Assembly: GCA_963833375.1 (NCBI GenBank) | Contig: CAWHXR010000007.1 | Span: 1 to 64,000 of the forward strand | DNA: 64,000 nucleotides | Origin: DASUPK01 sp963833375 | GTDB lineage: Bacteria; Actinomycetota; Thermoleophilia; Solirubrobacterales; 70-9 | Direction: 5' to 3' | Shown here: piece by piece, positions 53,872 through 61,371 of the stretch | Layout of the letters: each line of letters starts with the position of its first letter | Numbering within the stretch: the first letter of the stretch is position 1 | Program-made: the position numbers and the translations under genes | Notes under the pieces: generated by a model | The model's input: the letters and a program-made list of their open reading frames with translations, nothing else | What the model was told of the DNA's origin: nothing | The model's database searches: none

Positions 53872-54468
53872 TGAAGGAGATCCTGCCCGGCGTCTGGCAC
53901 TGGACCGCGGAGCATCCGAAGATCCACATGCCGGTGAGCTCGCACTGGGTGCCGGCTTCCGGCGCCCTGATCGATCCGCTGGTGCCGCCCGATGAGGGGA
54001 TGGACGCCTTTCGCGATCAGCCGCCGGACCGGATCCTGCTGAGCAACCGCCATCACCTGCGCCACGCGGAGCGCTTCGCCGAGGAGCTGGGCTGCACGAT
54101 CGAGTGCTCCAAGCCCGGCCTGCACGAGTTCGAGAACGGCGCGGACGTCCAGGGCTTCGACTTCGGCACGGAGGTGGCGCCCGGGATCGAGGCCCTCGAG
54201 ATCGGGGCGATCTGCCCCGACGAGGCCGCCCTGCTCATCCGGGACCCCGGCGCGCTCCTGATCGCGGACGGGATCATGCACTACGGGGAGGAGCTGGCCT
54301 TCGTTCCGGACGGGCTCCTCGGCGACGACCCCGAGGGGGTCAAGGCTGGCCTGCGGGAGTCCTACACCCGCCTGCTCGATCGCGACTTCGACAACCTGCT
54401 CTTCGCCCACGGCGACCCGATCGTCGGAGGCGGCAAGGAGGCGCTCACGGCGGTTCGCCGCGGCCTAG
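53871..54468 (+). CDS. MBL-fold-like protein with degenerate metal site, frameshift at C-terminus
   Basis: About 198 residues. LPGVWHWTAEHPKIHMPVSS is followed by ILLSNRHHLRHAERFAEELG, where the usual HxHxDH is replaced by HHLRHAE. ALLIADGIMHYGEELAFVPD and NLLFAHGDPIVGGGKEAL match the later MBL strands. Hydrolase activity is doubtful given the altered motif. The frame runs on in a GC-rich tail; one extra base near 54450 would instead give an FAAA-type end and a TAG at 54466, overlapping the stop of the convergent gene. Confidence 0.65.
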
Positions 54469-54671
54469 GCGGCGCGCCGCTGGGCCGCGGGGTGGCGATC
54501 AGGCAGGGAGATCACCGAAGCGCCGCTCTCGCGGAGCTCGGAGACCTCCATGAGCACGAACCCGTGCCCGCACTCGCAGACGAAGCCCTCGAGCTCGTCG
54601 AGGCTCTCGACCGCGACCTCGAGCTCCTCGGTGCAGTGGCGGTCCGAGCAGACGATCCTGGCCAGCAGCAT
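54465..54671 (-). CDS. Small Cys-containing protein (68 aa), possible zinc ribbon
   Basis: MLLARIVCSDRHCTEELEVA, then GFVCECGHGFVLMEVSELRE. Two Cys pairs (C-x4-C and CxC) could bind zinc. The stop shares CTAG with the MBL-like gene running the other way. Similar small proteins are common in this group and usually called hypothetical. Divergent from the Nudix gene. Confidence 0.6.
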   Translation of the reverse strand: MLLARIVCSDRHCTEELEVAVESLDELEGFVCECGHGFVLMEVSELRESGASVISLPDRHPAAQRRAA

Positions 54672-54748
54672 GCCCCGATGCTCGCGAGCGGCCCGGATGG
54701 ACCATTCGTGCCGGATGCGAGCGCCGGGTTCCTTACGCTGTCCGGCTG

Positions 54749-55240
54749 ATGGCTCGCGACACCTTTCGGATCGGCGAAGGGAAGCCGGACGTCTCGGCGG
54801 CCGGCGGTGTCCTGCTCAGGCGGGACGGGAGCGGGCAGACCAGGGTCGCGGTGATCCACCGGCCGAAGTATGGGGACTGGTCGCTGCCGAAGGGAAAGCT
54901 CGAGGAGGGGGAGGGGTGGCGCGAGGCCGCTCTGCGCGAGGTCGAGGAGGAGACCGGCTATCGCTGCCAGGCCGGGGCCGAGCTGCCCCCGGTCTCCTAC
55001 CTGGACAGGAACTCGCGCAAGAAGCTGGTCCGCTACTGGCTGATGGATCCGATCGAGGGTGAGTTCCACGCGCACGACGAGGTGGACGAGCTCCGCTGGC
55101 TGACCCGCCACGAGGCCCACGAGCTGCTCACCTACGACCACGATCGCGAGCTCGTGGGCAAGGCGCTCCGGCGCTACCGGTGGCAGAGGGTGATGCGCGT
55201 CTTGATGCCTTGGTCGCGGCAGCCGATGCCGGGCATGTGA
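54749..55240 (+). CDS. Nudix hydrolase
   Basis: 163 residues. The Nudix box is complete: GKLEEGEGWREAALREVEEE followed by TGY. VSAAGGVLLRRDGSGQTRVA precedes it, then DWSLPKGKLE. It hydrolyses nucleoside diphosphate linked to another group; the SGQTRVAVIHRPKYGDWSLP stretch resembles MutT1-type proteins of mycobacteria, whose C-terminal phosphatase domain is absent here. TACGCT (54734) is a possible -10 nine bases before the ATG. Confidence 0.9.
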   Translation: MARDTFRIGEGKPDVSAAGGVLLRRDGSGQTRVAVIHRPKYGDWSLPKGKLEEGEGWREAALREVEEETGYRCQAGAELPPVSYLDRNSRKKLVRYWLMDPIEGEFHAHDEVDELRWLTRHEAHELLTYDHDRELVGKALRRYRWQRVMRVLMPWSRQPMPGM

Positions 55241-55307
55241 GCTCGCCCGACGAGTAACGCCCGGCGCCTAGGATGGACTGAGGAGTACCCGAATCAAGGA
55301 GAAGAAC

Positions 55308-55775
55308 TTGTACGAGACCGCCACATTCGCAGCAGGATGCTTCTGGCAGGTGGAGGTCGAGTTCCGCAACACGGACGGCGTCAAGGATGCGGTCGTGGGC
55401 TACACCGGCGGCTCGACCGAGCGGCCGAGCTATGAGGACGTCTGCACCGGCAGGACCGGTCACGCCGAGGCCGTCGAGGTCACCTTCGACCCCGACGAGA
55501 TCTCATACGAGGGGCTGCTCGACGTCTTCTGGGGCCTCCACGATCCGACCCAGGTGAACCGGCAGGGCCCCGACGTCGGCACCCAGTACCGGACCGCGAT
55601 CTTCTTCCACGACCCGCGCCAGGAGAAGGAGGCCATCGCCTCCGCGGAGCGCGAGCAGGAGAAGCACCGCAAGCCGGTCGCCACGGAGATCGTCCCGGCC
55701 GGCACCTTCTGGCCCGCCGAGGACTACCACCAGCGGTATCTCGAAAAGCGCGGGCTGGCCACCTGCAAGATCTGA
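55308..55775 (+). CDS. msrA: Peptide-methionine (S)-S-oxide reductase
   Basis: 155 residues. AAGCFWQVEVEFRNTDGVKD contains the catalytic GCFW Cys; VVGYTGGSTERPSYEDVCTG, HAEAVEVTFDPDEISYEGLL, VFWGLHDPTQVNRQGPDVGT and QYRTAIFF, and the end FWPAEDYHQRYLEKRG are all typical of MsrA. Repairs oxidised Met in proteins using thioredoxin. The TTG start at 55308 follows AAGGAGAAGAAC. TAGGAT (55269) upstream is the likely -10. Confidence 0.95.
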   Translation: MYETATFAAGCFWQVEVEFRNTDGVKDAVVGYTGGSTERPSYEDVCTGRTGHAEAVEVTFDPDEISYEGLLDVFWGLHDPTQVNRQGPDVGTQYRTAIFFHDPRQEKEAIASAEREQEKHRKPVATEIVPAGTFWPAEDYHQRYLEKRGLATCKI

Positions 55776-55791
55776 TCGTCGGCCGCATCGG

Positions 55792-55871
55792 CCAGCGGGT
55801 CCTGTCGCCGGATTTGTCGCAGACGCGGAAAACAGTCGCGTCAGCGACGGAAATCCGGCGCCACCCGCTGG
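55792..55871. repeat. Long imperfect intergenic inverted repeat
   Basis: Paired blocks: CCAGCGGGT with ACCCGCTGG, CGCCGGATTT with AAATCCGGCG, TCGC with GCGA and GACGCG with CGCGTC, around a short A-rich loop. About 29 base pairs with a few bulges over 80 bases. No U tract follows on either strand. It lies between msrA and the SHOCT gene, so it could end msrA transcription, be a mobile repeat remnant, or be a structured RNA. Confidence 0.75.
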
Positions 55872-55924
55872 AGATGCGGTCCGGGTTGACCGGCAGATAG
55901 GCTCCCTCGCGAGGGGAAGGGGAG

Positions 55925-56656
55925 ATGGGTTACCTGATCAAGGCACCGCTGGGGCTGGCGATGTTCATCGGCGGCATCGTCCTCTTCAACGTCAAGCTGG
56001 TCTCGCTGCTCGAGACCGGGACATGCGCGTCCGGGAACACGCCGTACCAGATCTCACAGCCCTGCCCCTCCGGGACCGGGACGGACATCCTCCTGCTGGT
56101 GGCCGGCATCTTCGGCGGCCTGATCGGAGCCGGGATCTTCGCCTTCCGCGGCGACCCGCCCTGGGAGAGGGACCGGCCGATCAACAGCGGCAGCGACTTC
56201 AGCTTCGGGCTGTTCGCCTGGGGCCTCTTCTTCACCGCCACCGGAGCGACCTCCCTGATCGCCTCCCTCAGCAGCGAGGCAATCAAGGACTCGAGCGGCG
56301 GGCAGCTGGGAGGGCTGATCGTCGGCGGGACGTTCCTGCTGATGGGCGTGCCCGTGCTCCTGCTCTCGCTCTGGCGCCTCGTCAGCGGGCTGGGCTCCCG
56401 GGACGAGCGGCCGGCGAGCGCCGCGACCGCAGTGGGCGGCGGAATGGGAGGGATGTTCTCGAGGACGATGCCCGGCTTCGGCGCCGCGCACCAGGTGGCC
56501 GGGAGCCTGCCCTGGACCTCCGCGGCCTCCGGGGGCGGTGGCGGCACCGACGGCCAGATCGCGAAGCTCGAGCGACTGCAGAGGCTCCGCCAGTCGGGGG
56601 CGCTCACCGACGCCGAGTTCGAGCGCGAGAAGGCCAAGATCCTCTCAGAGGGCTGA
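55925..56656 (+). CDS. SHOCT-domain membrane protein
   Basis: 243 residues. Four membrane segments (LGLAMFIGGIVLFNVKLVSL, ILLLVAGIFGGLIGAGIFAF, GLFAWGLFFTATGATSLIAS, LIVGGTFLLMGVPVLLLSLW) followed by a Gly/Ser-rich linker and a C-terminal SHOCT helix pair: KLERLQRLRQSGALTDAEFE then REKAKILSEG. SHOCT domains mediate oligomerisation. ATG preceded by AGGGGAAGGGGAG; TAGGCT (55898) is a likely -10. Role unknown. Confidence 0.85.
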   Translation: MGYLIKAPLGLAMFIGGIVLFNVKLVSLLETGTCASGNTPYQISQPCPSGTGTDILLLVAGIFGGLIGAGIFAFRGDPPWERDRPINSGSDFSFGLFAWGLFFTATGATSLIASLSSEAIKDSSGGQLGGLIVGGTFLLMGVPVLLLSLWRLVSGLGSRDERPASAATAVGGGMGGMFSRTMPGFGAAHQVAGSLPWTSAASGGGGGTDGQIAKLERLQRLRQSGALTDAEFEREKAKILSEG

Positions 56657-56691
56657 TCCCGGTCACCTGCGGCTGAGCTGCTGGAGCAGGC

Positions 56692-57039
56692 TCAGCGGTC
56701 GAGGGTGATCTTGACGAGCACCCGGCTTTGCTCATCTCCCTCGGCGACGGCTGTCCCGGTGTAGTCCGTGCCGCGGATTCGGATCCCGACGGGAGCCGGC
56801 TCGCGGAGGTTGCGCCACCAGACCTTGCGCTCGGGCCAGCCGACGTCGATCGTGACCCGGTCGCCTCTCCGCGCGTAGCCGACCGGGAAGGTGAACCGGC
56901 GACCGCTGCGGCGCCCGGTGATGGTGATCAGCGCGAAGTTGCCCGATGCCAGCCGATGGAGGGGCGATCTCAGCAGGGCCTTCACGACCGGGTTCGCCGC
57001 GCGATTGATGAAGGCAAAGCGGGCATGCCCGGTGGCCAC
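56692..57039 (-). CDS. Nitroreductase/deazaflavin-dependent oxidoreductase family protein (short)
   Basis: About 115 residues. FAFINRAANPVVKALLRSPL, HRLASGNFALITITGRRSGR (the TxGRxSG F420-type segment), RFTFPVGYARRGDRVTIDVG, and KVWWRNLREPAPVGIRIRGT. The split-barrel fold matches the gene at 36275. The GTG start at 57039 was chosen because TAGGGT (57047-57052, minus strand) ends seven bases before it; a longer frame upstream would run over the divergent promoter. Confidence 0.78.
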   Translation of the reverse strand: MATGHARFAFINRAANPVVKALLRSPLHRLASGNFALITITGRRSGRRFTFPVGYARRGDRVTIDVGWPERKVWWRNLREPAPVGIRIRGTDYTGTAVAEGDEQSRVLVKITLDR

Positions 57040-57046
57040 GTTCGCC

Positions 57047-57068
57047 ACCCTACGCCGACGGGTAGCGT
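57047..57068. promoter_or_regulatory. Divergent leaderless promoter pair
   Basis: On the minus strand TAGGGT (57047-57052) ends seven bases before the GTG of the oxidoreductase gene. On the plus strand TAGCGT (57063-57068) ends eight bases before the ATG of the amidase at 57077. Only ten bases separate the two -10 elements, so RNA polymerases would compete for the site. Confidence 0.5.
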
Positions 57069-57076
57069 TGCGGCTC

Positions 57077-58501
57077 ATGACCGATGACGTCGCCTTCGCC
57101 GGTGCCGCGCGGATCGCGGAGATGGTCCGCTCCAGGGAGGTGTCGCCCACCGAGCTCGTCGAGCTCTACCTCGAGCGAATCGGGCGGATCGACCCGGGCC
57201 TGAACGCGTACCGCGTGGTGCTCGCAGAGCAGGCGCGAGCAGACGCGAAGCGCGCGGAGGAGAGGCTCGCCAAGGGCGACGAGGCCCCGCTGCTCGGAGT
57301 CCCCGTCGCGATCAAGGACAACGTCGACTACGCGGGCGAGGTGACCACGCACGGCACCGCGGCCTACGGCGACCCCGCGGCCGAGGACGGCCTGATCGTC
57401 CGGCGGCTGCGGGACGCGGGGGCGGCCATCCTCGGCAAGACCAACCTGCCCGAGCTCGCCATCTACGGGTTCACCGAGAGCCCGACCTGGGGGGACACGC
57501 GCAACCCCTGGGATCCCTCCCGCACCTGCGGGGGGTCGAGCGGCGGCAGCGGCGTCGCGACCGCGGCCGGGATGTGCGCGATCGCCCACGCGACCGACGG
57601 GGCAGGGTCGATCCGCTACCCGGCGGCCTACTGCGGCCTGTTCGGGCTGAAACCGCAGCGCAACAGGGTCTCCCTCTCACCCGACCGCGAGCACTGGTAC
57701 GGCCTCTCCGTCTCCGGCTGCGTGAGCCGGACGGTGATGGACACGGCGCTCTACCTGGACACGATGAGCGGCGCCGAGAGGGGGGACTTCGAGTCCCCGC
57801 CGCCGCTCGAACGGCCCCTGGCCGAGGCGGCCCGCACGCGGCCCGGGAAGCTGCGGATCGCCTGCACGACCAAGACGATCCTCCCGATCCCGAAGGCGGA
57901 CGAGGTGATCGCGGCCTATGAGGAGACCGTTGGCCTGCTGCGGTCGCTCGGGCACGAGGTGACCGAGGCCGCGCCGAGCTACGGGCGGCTGACAACGGAT
58001 TTCTATCCCCTCTATTTCCGCGGGATCCGCGACGAGGCGCTGGCGCTGCCGCACCCGGATCGGCTCTCTGCCCAGTCCCAGGGCTTTGTGCGGATCGGCC
58101 GTATGGTCAGCAATCGCCGGCTGGCGAAGGTACGCGACCGGATGCCGGGCGCCGCGGCCCAGATCCAGGAGCTCTGGCGCGACTACGACCTGCTGATCAC
58201 GCCCGCCACCGCCCAGCTCCCGGTCGGGATCGGCCGCTGGCGCGGCAAGGGCGCGCTGCGGACGATCTACGGGATGAGCAACGTCTATCCCTACGCCGGG
58301 GCCTGGAACTACACGGGCCAGCCGGCGGCGACGATCCCCGCCGGCTTCACGGACGGCGGCCTGCCGCGCTCGGTGATGCTGGTCGCCCGCCCGAATGACG
58401 AGGCGACGCTGATCTCCGTCGCCGCGCAGCTCGAGGCCGAGCGCCCCTGGGCCGACCGGCGCCCGCCGATGCAAGTCGCGACGGCAGCGGCGCTTAGGTG
58501 A
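57077..58501 (+). CDS. Amidase signature family hydrolase
   Basis: About 474 residues. Catalytic Ser-cisSer-Lys triad: Lys in LLGVPVAIKDNVDYAGEVTT, cis-Ser and Ser in TCGGSSGGSGVATAAGMCAI, and ATDGAGSIRYPAAYCGLFGL, with the C-terminal NYTGQPAATIPAGF. It cleaves an amide bond; GatA-like length but no partner gatB or gatC nearby, so it acts alone. Arylamidase, indole-acetamide hydrolase and nylon-oligomer hydrolase share these motifs. Intact frame. Confidence 0.93.
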   Translation: MTDDVAFAGAARIAEMVRSREVSPTELVELYLERIGRIDPGLNAYRVVLAEQARADAKRAEERLAKGDEAPLLGVPVAIKDNVDYAGEVTTHGTAAYGDPAAEDGLIVRRLRDAGAAILGKTNLPELAIYGFTESPTWGDTRNPWDPSRTCGGSSGGSGVATAAGMCAIAHATDGAGSIRYPAAYCGLFGLKPQRNRVSLSPDREHWYGLSVSGCVSRTVMDTALYLDTMSGAERGDFESPPPLERPLAEAARTRPGKLRIACTTKTILPIPKADEVIAAYEETVGLLRSLGHEVTEAAPSYGRLTTDFYPLYFRGIRDEALALPHPDRLSAQSQGFVRIGRMVSNRRLAKVRDRMPGAAAQIQELWRDYDLLITPATAQLPVGIGRWRGKGALRTIYGMSNVYPYAGAWNYTGQPAATIPAGFTDGGLPRSVMLVARPNDEATLISVAAQLEAERPWADRRPPMQVATAAALR

Positions 58502-59372
58502 TGGCGCCGACCTCGGCGGGTGAGCCGATCTCGATCTCCTGAGCCTCGGCCGCCATCTCCACCGCGCCGTCGGGCCCGCCGAGCTCGGCCCACCGCTCCC
58601 GGGCCGTGTCCTGGAATCGGTCGAGGAAGTCGTCGGAGTGGAGCGGGTCGTGATGGAAGAGCAGCAGACGCCGGGCCTCCACCCGCCGGGCGAAGGTCAG
58701 GGTGTCGCTGAGGCACGAGTGCCCCCAGCCGACGTGATCGGGGTACTCCTCGTCGGTGTACTGGCAGTCGTGGATCAGCAGGTCCGTGTCGCGAGCGAGG
58801 TCGAAGCCCGAGATCCACTCCCGCTCGAGCGTCTCGAGCGGGGCCCCCAGCCCCGGCTCGTGGTCGGAGATGTAGGTGAGCGTGGTGGGGCCGTCGGTGA
58901 CCCGGTAGCCCAGGGTCGGGCCTCTGTGGGTGACGGCCTCGGCGCGGATCTTGGCCGGGCCGATCTCCCACTCGCTGGGAGGCGTGTCCTTGAAGTTGAC
59001 GGCGCAGGGAAGCTCGCGGACCTCGACGGGGGAGAGGGGGGCGGAGATGTAGCGCGCGATCCGCTCCTCGAGCGAGGCCTCCGGCGAGGACGGCCCCCAG
59101 ATGGTGATCTCGGAGTCGGACTTGAAGCAGGGGGCGAAGAACATCAGGCCCTGGATGTGATCCAGGTGGAGGTGGGTGAGCACGATGTTGATCTTCGGCA
59201 GGCTCTTCGCGATGCCGACGCCGAGGCTGCGGATGCCGGTGCCCGCATCGATGATCAGGGTGGAGCCGTCGGAGAGCTCCAGCTCGACGCACGAGGTGTT
59301 GCCGCCATAGCGATTCATCTCCGGCCCCGGCGCCGGAACCGAGCCCCGTGCCCCCCAAACCTTGAGTTTCAT
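58494..59372 (-). CDS. MBL-fold metallohydrolase (cyclic-phosphodiesterase/PhnP-like group)
   Basis: About 292 residues. MKLKVWGARGSVPAPGPEMN at the start, CVELELSDGSTLIIDAGTGI, the metal motif NIVLTHLHLDHIQGLMFFAP (HxHxDH), SDHEPGL, and LLIHDCQYTDEEYPDHVGWG followed by HSCLSD and LLLFHHDPLHSDDFLDRF. This is the domain set of COG1235-type hydrolases, which include phosphodiesterases. A PAS-domain gene lies 41 bases upstream in the same direction, hinting at a signal-related role. Confidence 0.88.
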   Translation of the reverse strand: MKLKVWGARGSVPAPGPEMNRYGGNTSCVELELSDGSTLIIDAGTGIRSLGVGIAKSLPKINIVLTHLHLDHIQGLMFFAPCFKSDSEITIWGPSSPEASLEERIARYISAPLSPVEVRELPCAVNFKDTPPSEWEIGPAKIRAEAVTHRGPTLGYRVTDGPTTLTYISDHEPGLGAPLETLEREWISGFDLARDTDLLIHDCQYTDEEYPDHVGWGHSCLSDTLTFARRVEARRLLLFHHDPLHSDDFLDRFQDTARERWAELGGPDGAVEMAAEAQEIEIGSPAEVGAIT

Positions 59373-59413
59373 CTGCGTCTCACCGTCTGTCTCCTGCCCC
59401 AGCCTATAGCGGT

Positions 59414-59821
59414 CTAATCCGTGCCGGGCGAGTTGTTCGTGCGGGTCCAGAAGAAGATCATCGCGCCCTCCTGTCCGCCCTCGGCGACGATCGGCAGCGC
59501 CGTGGACTCGATCTCGTACTCCTCGCCCCTGACCGAGCGGACCGTGAAGCTCCCGTGCGCGGGGCGTCCCCGGCGCAGAGCCTTGGTGGTCGGCATCTCC
59601 TCGATCGGGATCGGGTTGCCGTCCTCGCCGAACGGACCGAGCGCGTGACTCCACTCCTCGGCCGGCATGCGCCCAGATTCCTCGAACGAGATGCCCAGGA
59701 GCGCCCCGGCCGCCTCGTTGTAGAAGATCAGCGCTCCGCTCTCGTCGACCAGGAAGGCCGGGGTGGAGAGGCTCGTCAGGAGGTTGCGGGCCAGGATGAG
59801 CTCGAGCGGCTTCTGCGGCAT
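59414..59821 (-). CDS. PAS domain protein
   Basis: 135 residues, one PAS fold: TSLSTPAFLVDESGALIFYN, EAAGALLGISFEESGRMPAE, and SFTVRSVRGEEYEIESTALP, then GGQEGAMIFFWTRTNNS. No kinase or cyclase domain follows. It is probably a stand-alone sensor acting with the MBL-fold enzyme just downstream. No heme-binding His or flavin Cys is evident. Confidence 0.82.
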   Translation of the reverse strand: MPQKPLELILARNLLTSLSTPAFLVDESGALIFYNEAAGALLGISFEESGRMPAEEWSHALGPFGEDGNPIPIEEMPTTKALRRGRPAHGSFTVRSVRGEEYEIESTALPIVAEGGQEGAMIFFWTRTNNSPGTD

Positions 59822-59967
59822 TCGCCACGAAGTCTCCCGTATGCCCGTGCCGGGATGCGCCGCAGGGCTTGCGGGGTGCGCCGCGACAAATGGGGGCCCG
59901 GCGACTCATCCCCAGCCGCCGGGCCCCGGGTTCCAGATCTCAGAGGTGGATCCGGAAGCTCACTGGA

Positions 59968-60399
59968 TCACTGGACGGTGATCTCTCCAGTCATGCCCAT
60001 CTGCTTGTGACCGTCCACGGGGCAATAGAACTCGTAGTGCCCGGGCGGCAGGTTGACCTTGAGCGTCCCGCTCTGGCCGGGTGAGACGGTGCCCTCGAGC
60101 TCCTTGTCCTGTCCGTTGACGTCCTCGATCGAGACCGAGTGCGCCACCTGGCCGTCGTTCTTCATCTGGATGGTGACCTCACCCGACTTCACGGTCGGGT
60201 CCGAGGGGTCGAACTTGAAATCGCTGGCGGTCAGATCGAGCGTGCCGCCTGGGCCGGTGGCCGCTGCGCCGCCGGTGGATGCCTGAGTCGCCGCGTCGCT
60301 GGTGCTGTTGTCGTTGCTGCTTCCGCCGCAGCCCACCACGGGCACCGCAAAGGCGGCTCCAATCGCGAGCAGCGCCGCAAGACGTCGGTTCAAGCGCAT
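59968..60399 (-). CDS. Cupredoxin-domain lipoprotein (plastocyanin/azurin type)
   Basis: About 143 residues. The signal peptide has a lipobox: LLAIGAAFAVPVVGCGGSSN, Cys near residue 24, then a Ser/Ala/Thr-rich linker. The blue-copper fold carries the ligands His in MKNDGQVAHSVSIEDVN, Cys in GHYEFYCPVDGHKQMGM, then His and Met. A membrane-anchored electron carrier on the outside. ATG 60399 after GGAGGTGCGG. No obvious redox partner gene nearby. Confidence 0.88.
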   Translation of the reverse strand: MRLNRRLAALLAIGAAFAVPVVGCGGSSNDNSTSDAATQASTGGAAATGPGGTLDLTASDFKFDPSDPTVKSGEVTIQMKNDGQVAHSVSIEDVNGQDKELEGTVSPGQSGTLKVNLPPGHYEFYCPVDGHKQMGMTGEITVQ

Positions 60400-60489
60400 C
60401 CGCACCTCCACTGCGTTCGTAGTCGTCGGAGCAGGCACGCTCGGCGCCTGCGTAGGCTCCTACGGGGCGGACGCGATGAGGGATTGACA

Positions 60490-61137
60490 ATGCTCTACGA
60501 CCTGATCGCAACGCTGTTGCGCCCCGTCGCCTGGTGGGGGCGCCTGCGCACGGATGGACTGGAGACCGTGCCCGTCGAGGGCCCCATCCTGGTCGTCCCC
60601 AACCACGACAGCCAGTGGGACGCCGTGCTGATCGGGCTGGCGCTGCGGCCTCGCCGGCGCCTGCGCTTCCTCGCCCGCGCCAGCCTCTGGCGGATCCCGG
60701 GGCTGGGGCCGATCCTCTACGGCCTCGGCCAGATCCCGATCAGGCGTGGGGCGGGCGACGCCGCCGCCCTCGAGCAGGCGCTCTGCGCCCTGCGCTCAGG
60801 CGAGGCGGTGTGCGTGTTCCCGGAGGGCGGCCTCTCCTGGGGAGAGGCCCTGCGGGCGCGAAGCGGGGTCGGGCGCCTGGCTCAGGCGTGCCCGGGCGTC
60901 CGCGTCGTGCTCTGCGCGGTGGAGGGGACGACCGACTATGTGCGGTTCCCACGCCGCCCACGCGTGCGGGTGCGCTTCTTCGCCCCAGAGAGCGGCGAGC
61001 CTCGGCCGGACGAAACGCCGGCCGAGGTCGCGACACGCCTGCTCGATGAGATCAGGGCACGCGTCCCGCCAACCCCGGCGGGCCGCCGAGCACGCGTGGG
61101 AGGTCCCCCACGCGTGCGGAGAGCCAGAGCTAGTTGA
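60490..61137 (+). CDS. Lysophospholipid acyltransferase family protein
   Basis: About 215 residues, PlsC-like. The NHDSQWDAVLIGLAL segment has the catalytic HxxxxD (usually NHxSxxD), followed by FLARASLWRIPGLGPILYGL and the acyl-acceptor motif VCVFPEGGLSWGEALRARSG (FPEG). It probably acylates the 2-position of lysophosphatidate or a related lipid at the membrane. The C-terminus is Arg-rich and overlaps the convergent DUF5679 gene. An inverted repeat lies in its last codons. Confidence 0.88.
   Translation: MLYDLIATLLRPVAWWGRLRTDGLETVPVEGPILVVPNHDSQWDAVLIGLALRPRRRLRFLARASLWRIPGLGPILYGLGQIPIRRGAGDAAALEQALCALRSGEAVCVFPEGGLSWGEALRARSGVGRLAQACPGVRVVLCAVEGTTDYVRFPRRPRVRVRFFAPESGEPRPDETPAEVATRLLDEIRARVPPTPAGRRARVGGPPRVRRARAS
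61090..61117. terminator. Perfect 11-bp inverted repeat at gene end, probable terminator
   Basis: GCACGCGTGGG and CCCACGCGTGC are separated by AGGTCC. It lies 13 bases beyond the DUF5679 stop on the minus strand and inside the last codons of the acyltransferase, so it could end the minus-strand transcript. No U tract follows. Confidence 0.4.
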
Positions 61138-61276
61138 GCTTCCCGATCTTGAAGATCTTGGTCCCACAGTCCGGGCACGTGCCCTGAATAGCCGGGCGAC
61201 CGTTCTTCATCGTGACCTGCTGCGGGTCCTTGATCTCGACCTTCTTGCGTTCTTTGACGCAGTAGCCCTCAGGCAT
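61130..61276 (-). CDS. DUF5679 domain protein (48 aa) with altered first CxxC
   Basis: Sequence MPEGYCVKERKKVEIKDPQQ, then VTMKNGRPAIQGTCPDCGTK, matches the DUF5679 zinc-ribbon family (YCVKCKAK, MKNGRPA, GxCPxCG). Here the first pair reads CVKE instead of CVKC, so the zinc site has only three Cys. ATG after AAAGGAGGTC (GAAAGGAGGT). Such proteins are common in actinobacteria and chloroflexi. Stop overlaps the end of the acyltransferase gene. Confidence 0.82.
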   Translation of the reverse strand: MPEGYCVKERKKVEIKDPQQVTMKNGRPAIQGTCPDCGTKIFKIGKLN

Positions 61277-61371
61277 CGAGGACCTCCTTTCGAGCCGATT
61301 CCGCGAGCCACGCTAGAGCAACTCTCGGACGTGCGTGGCGAATTTGCTGAACTTAGTGCCGTTTGTAACTA

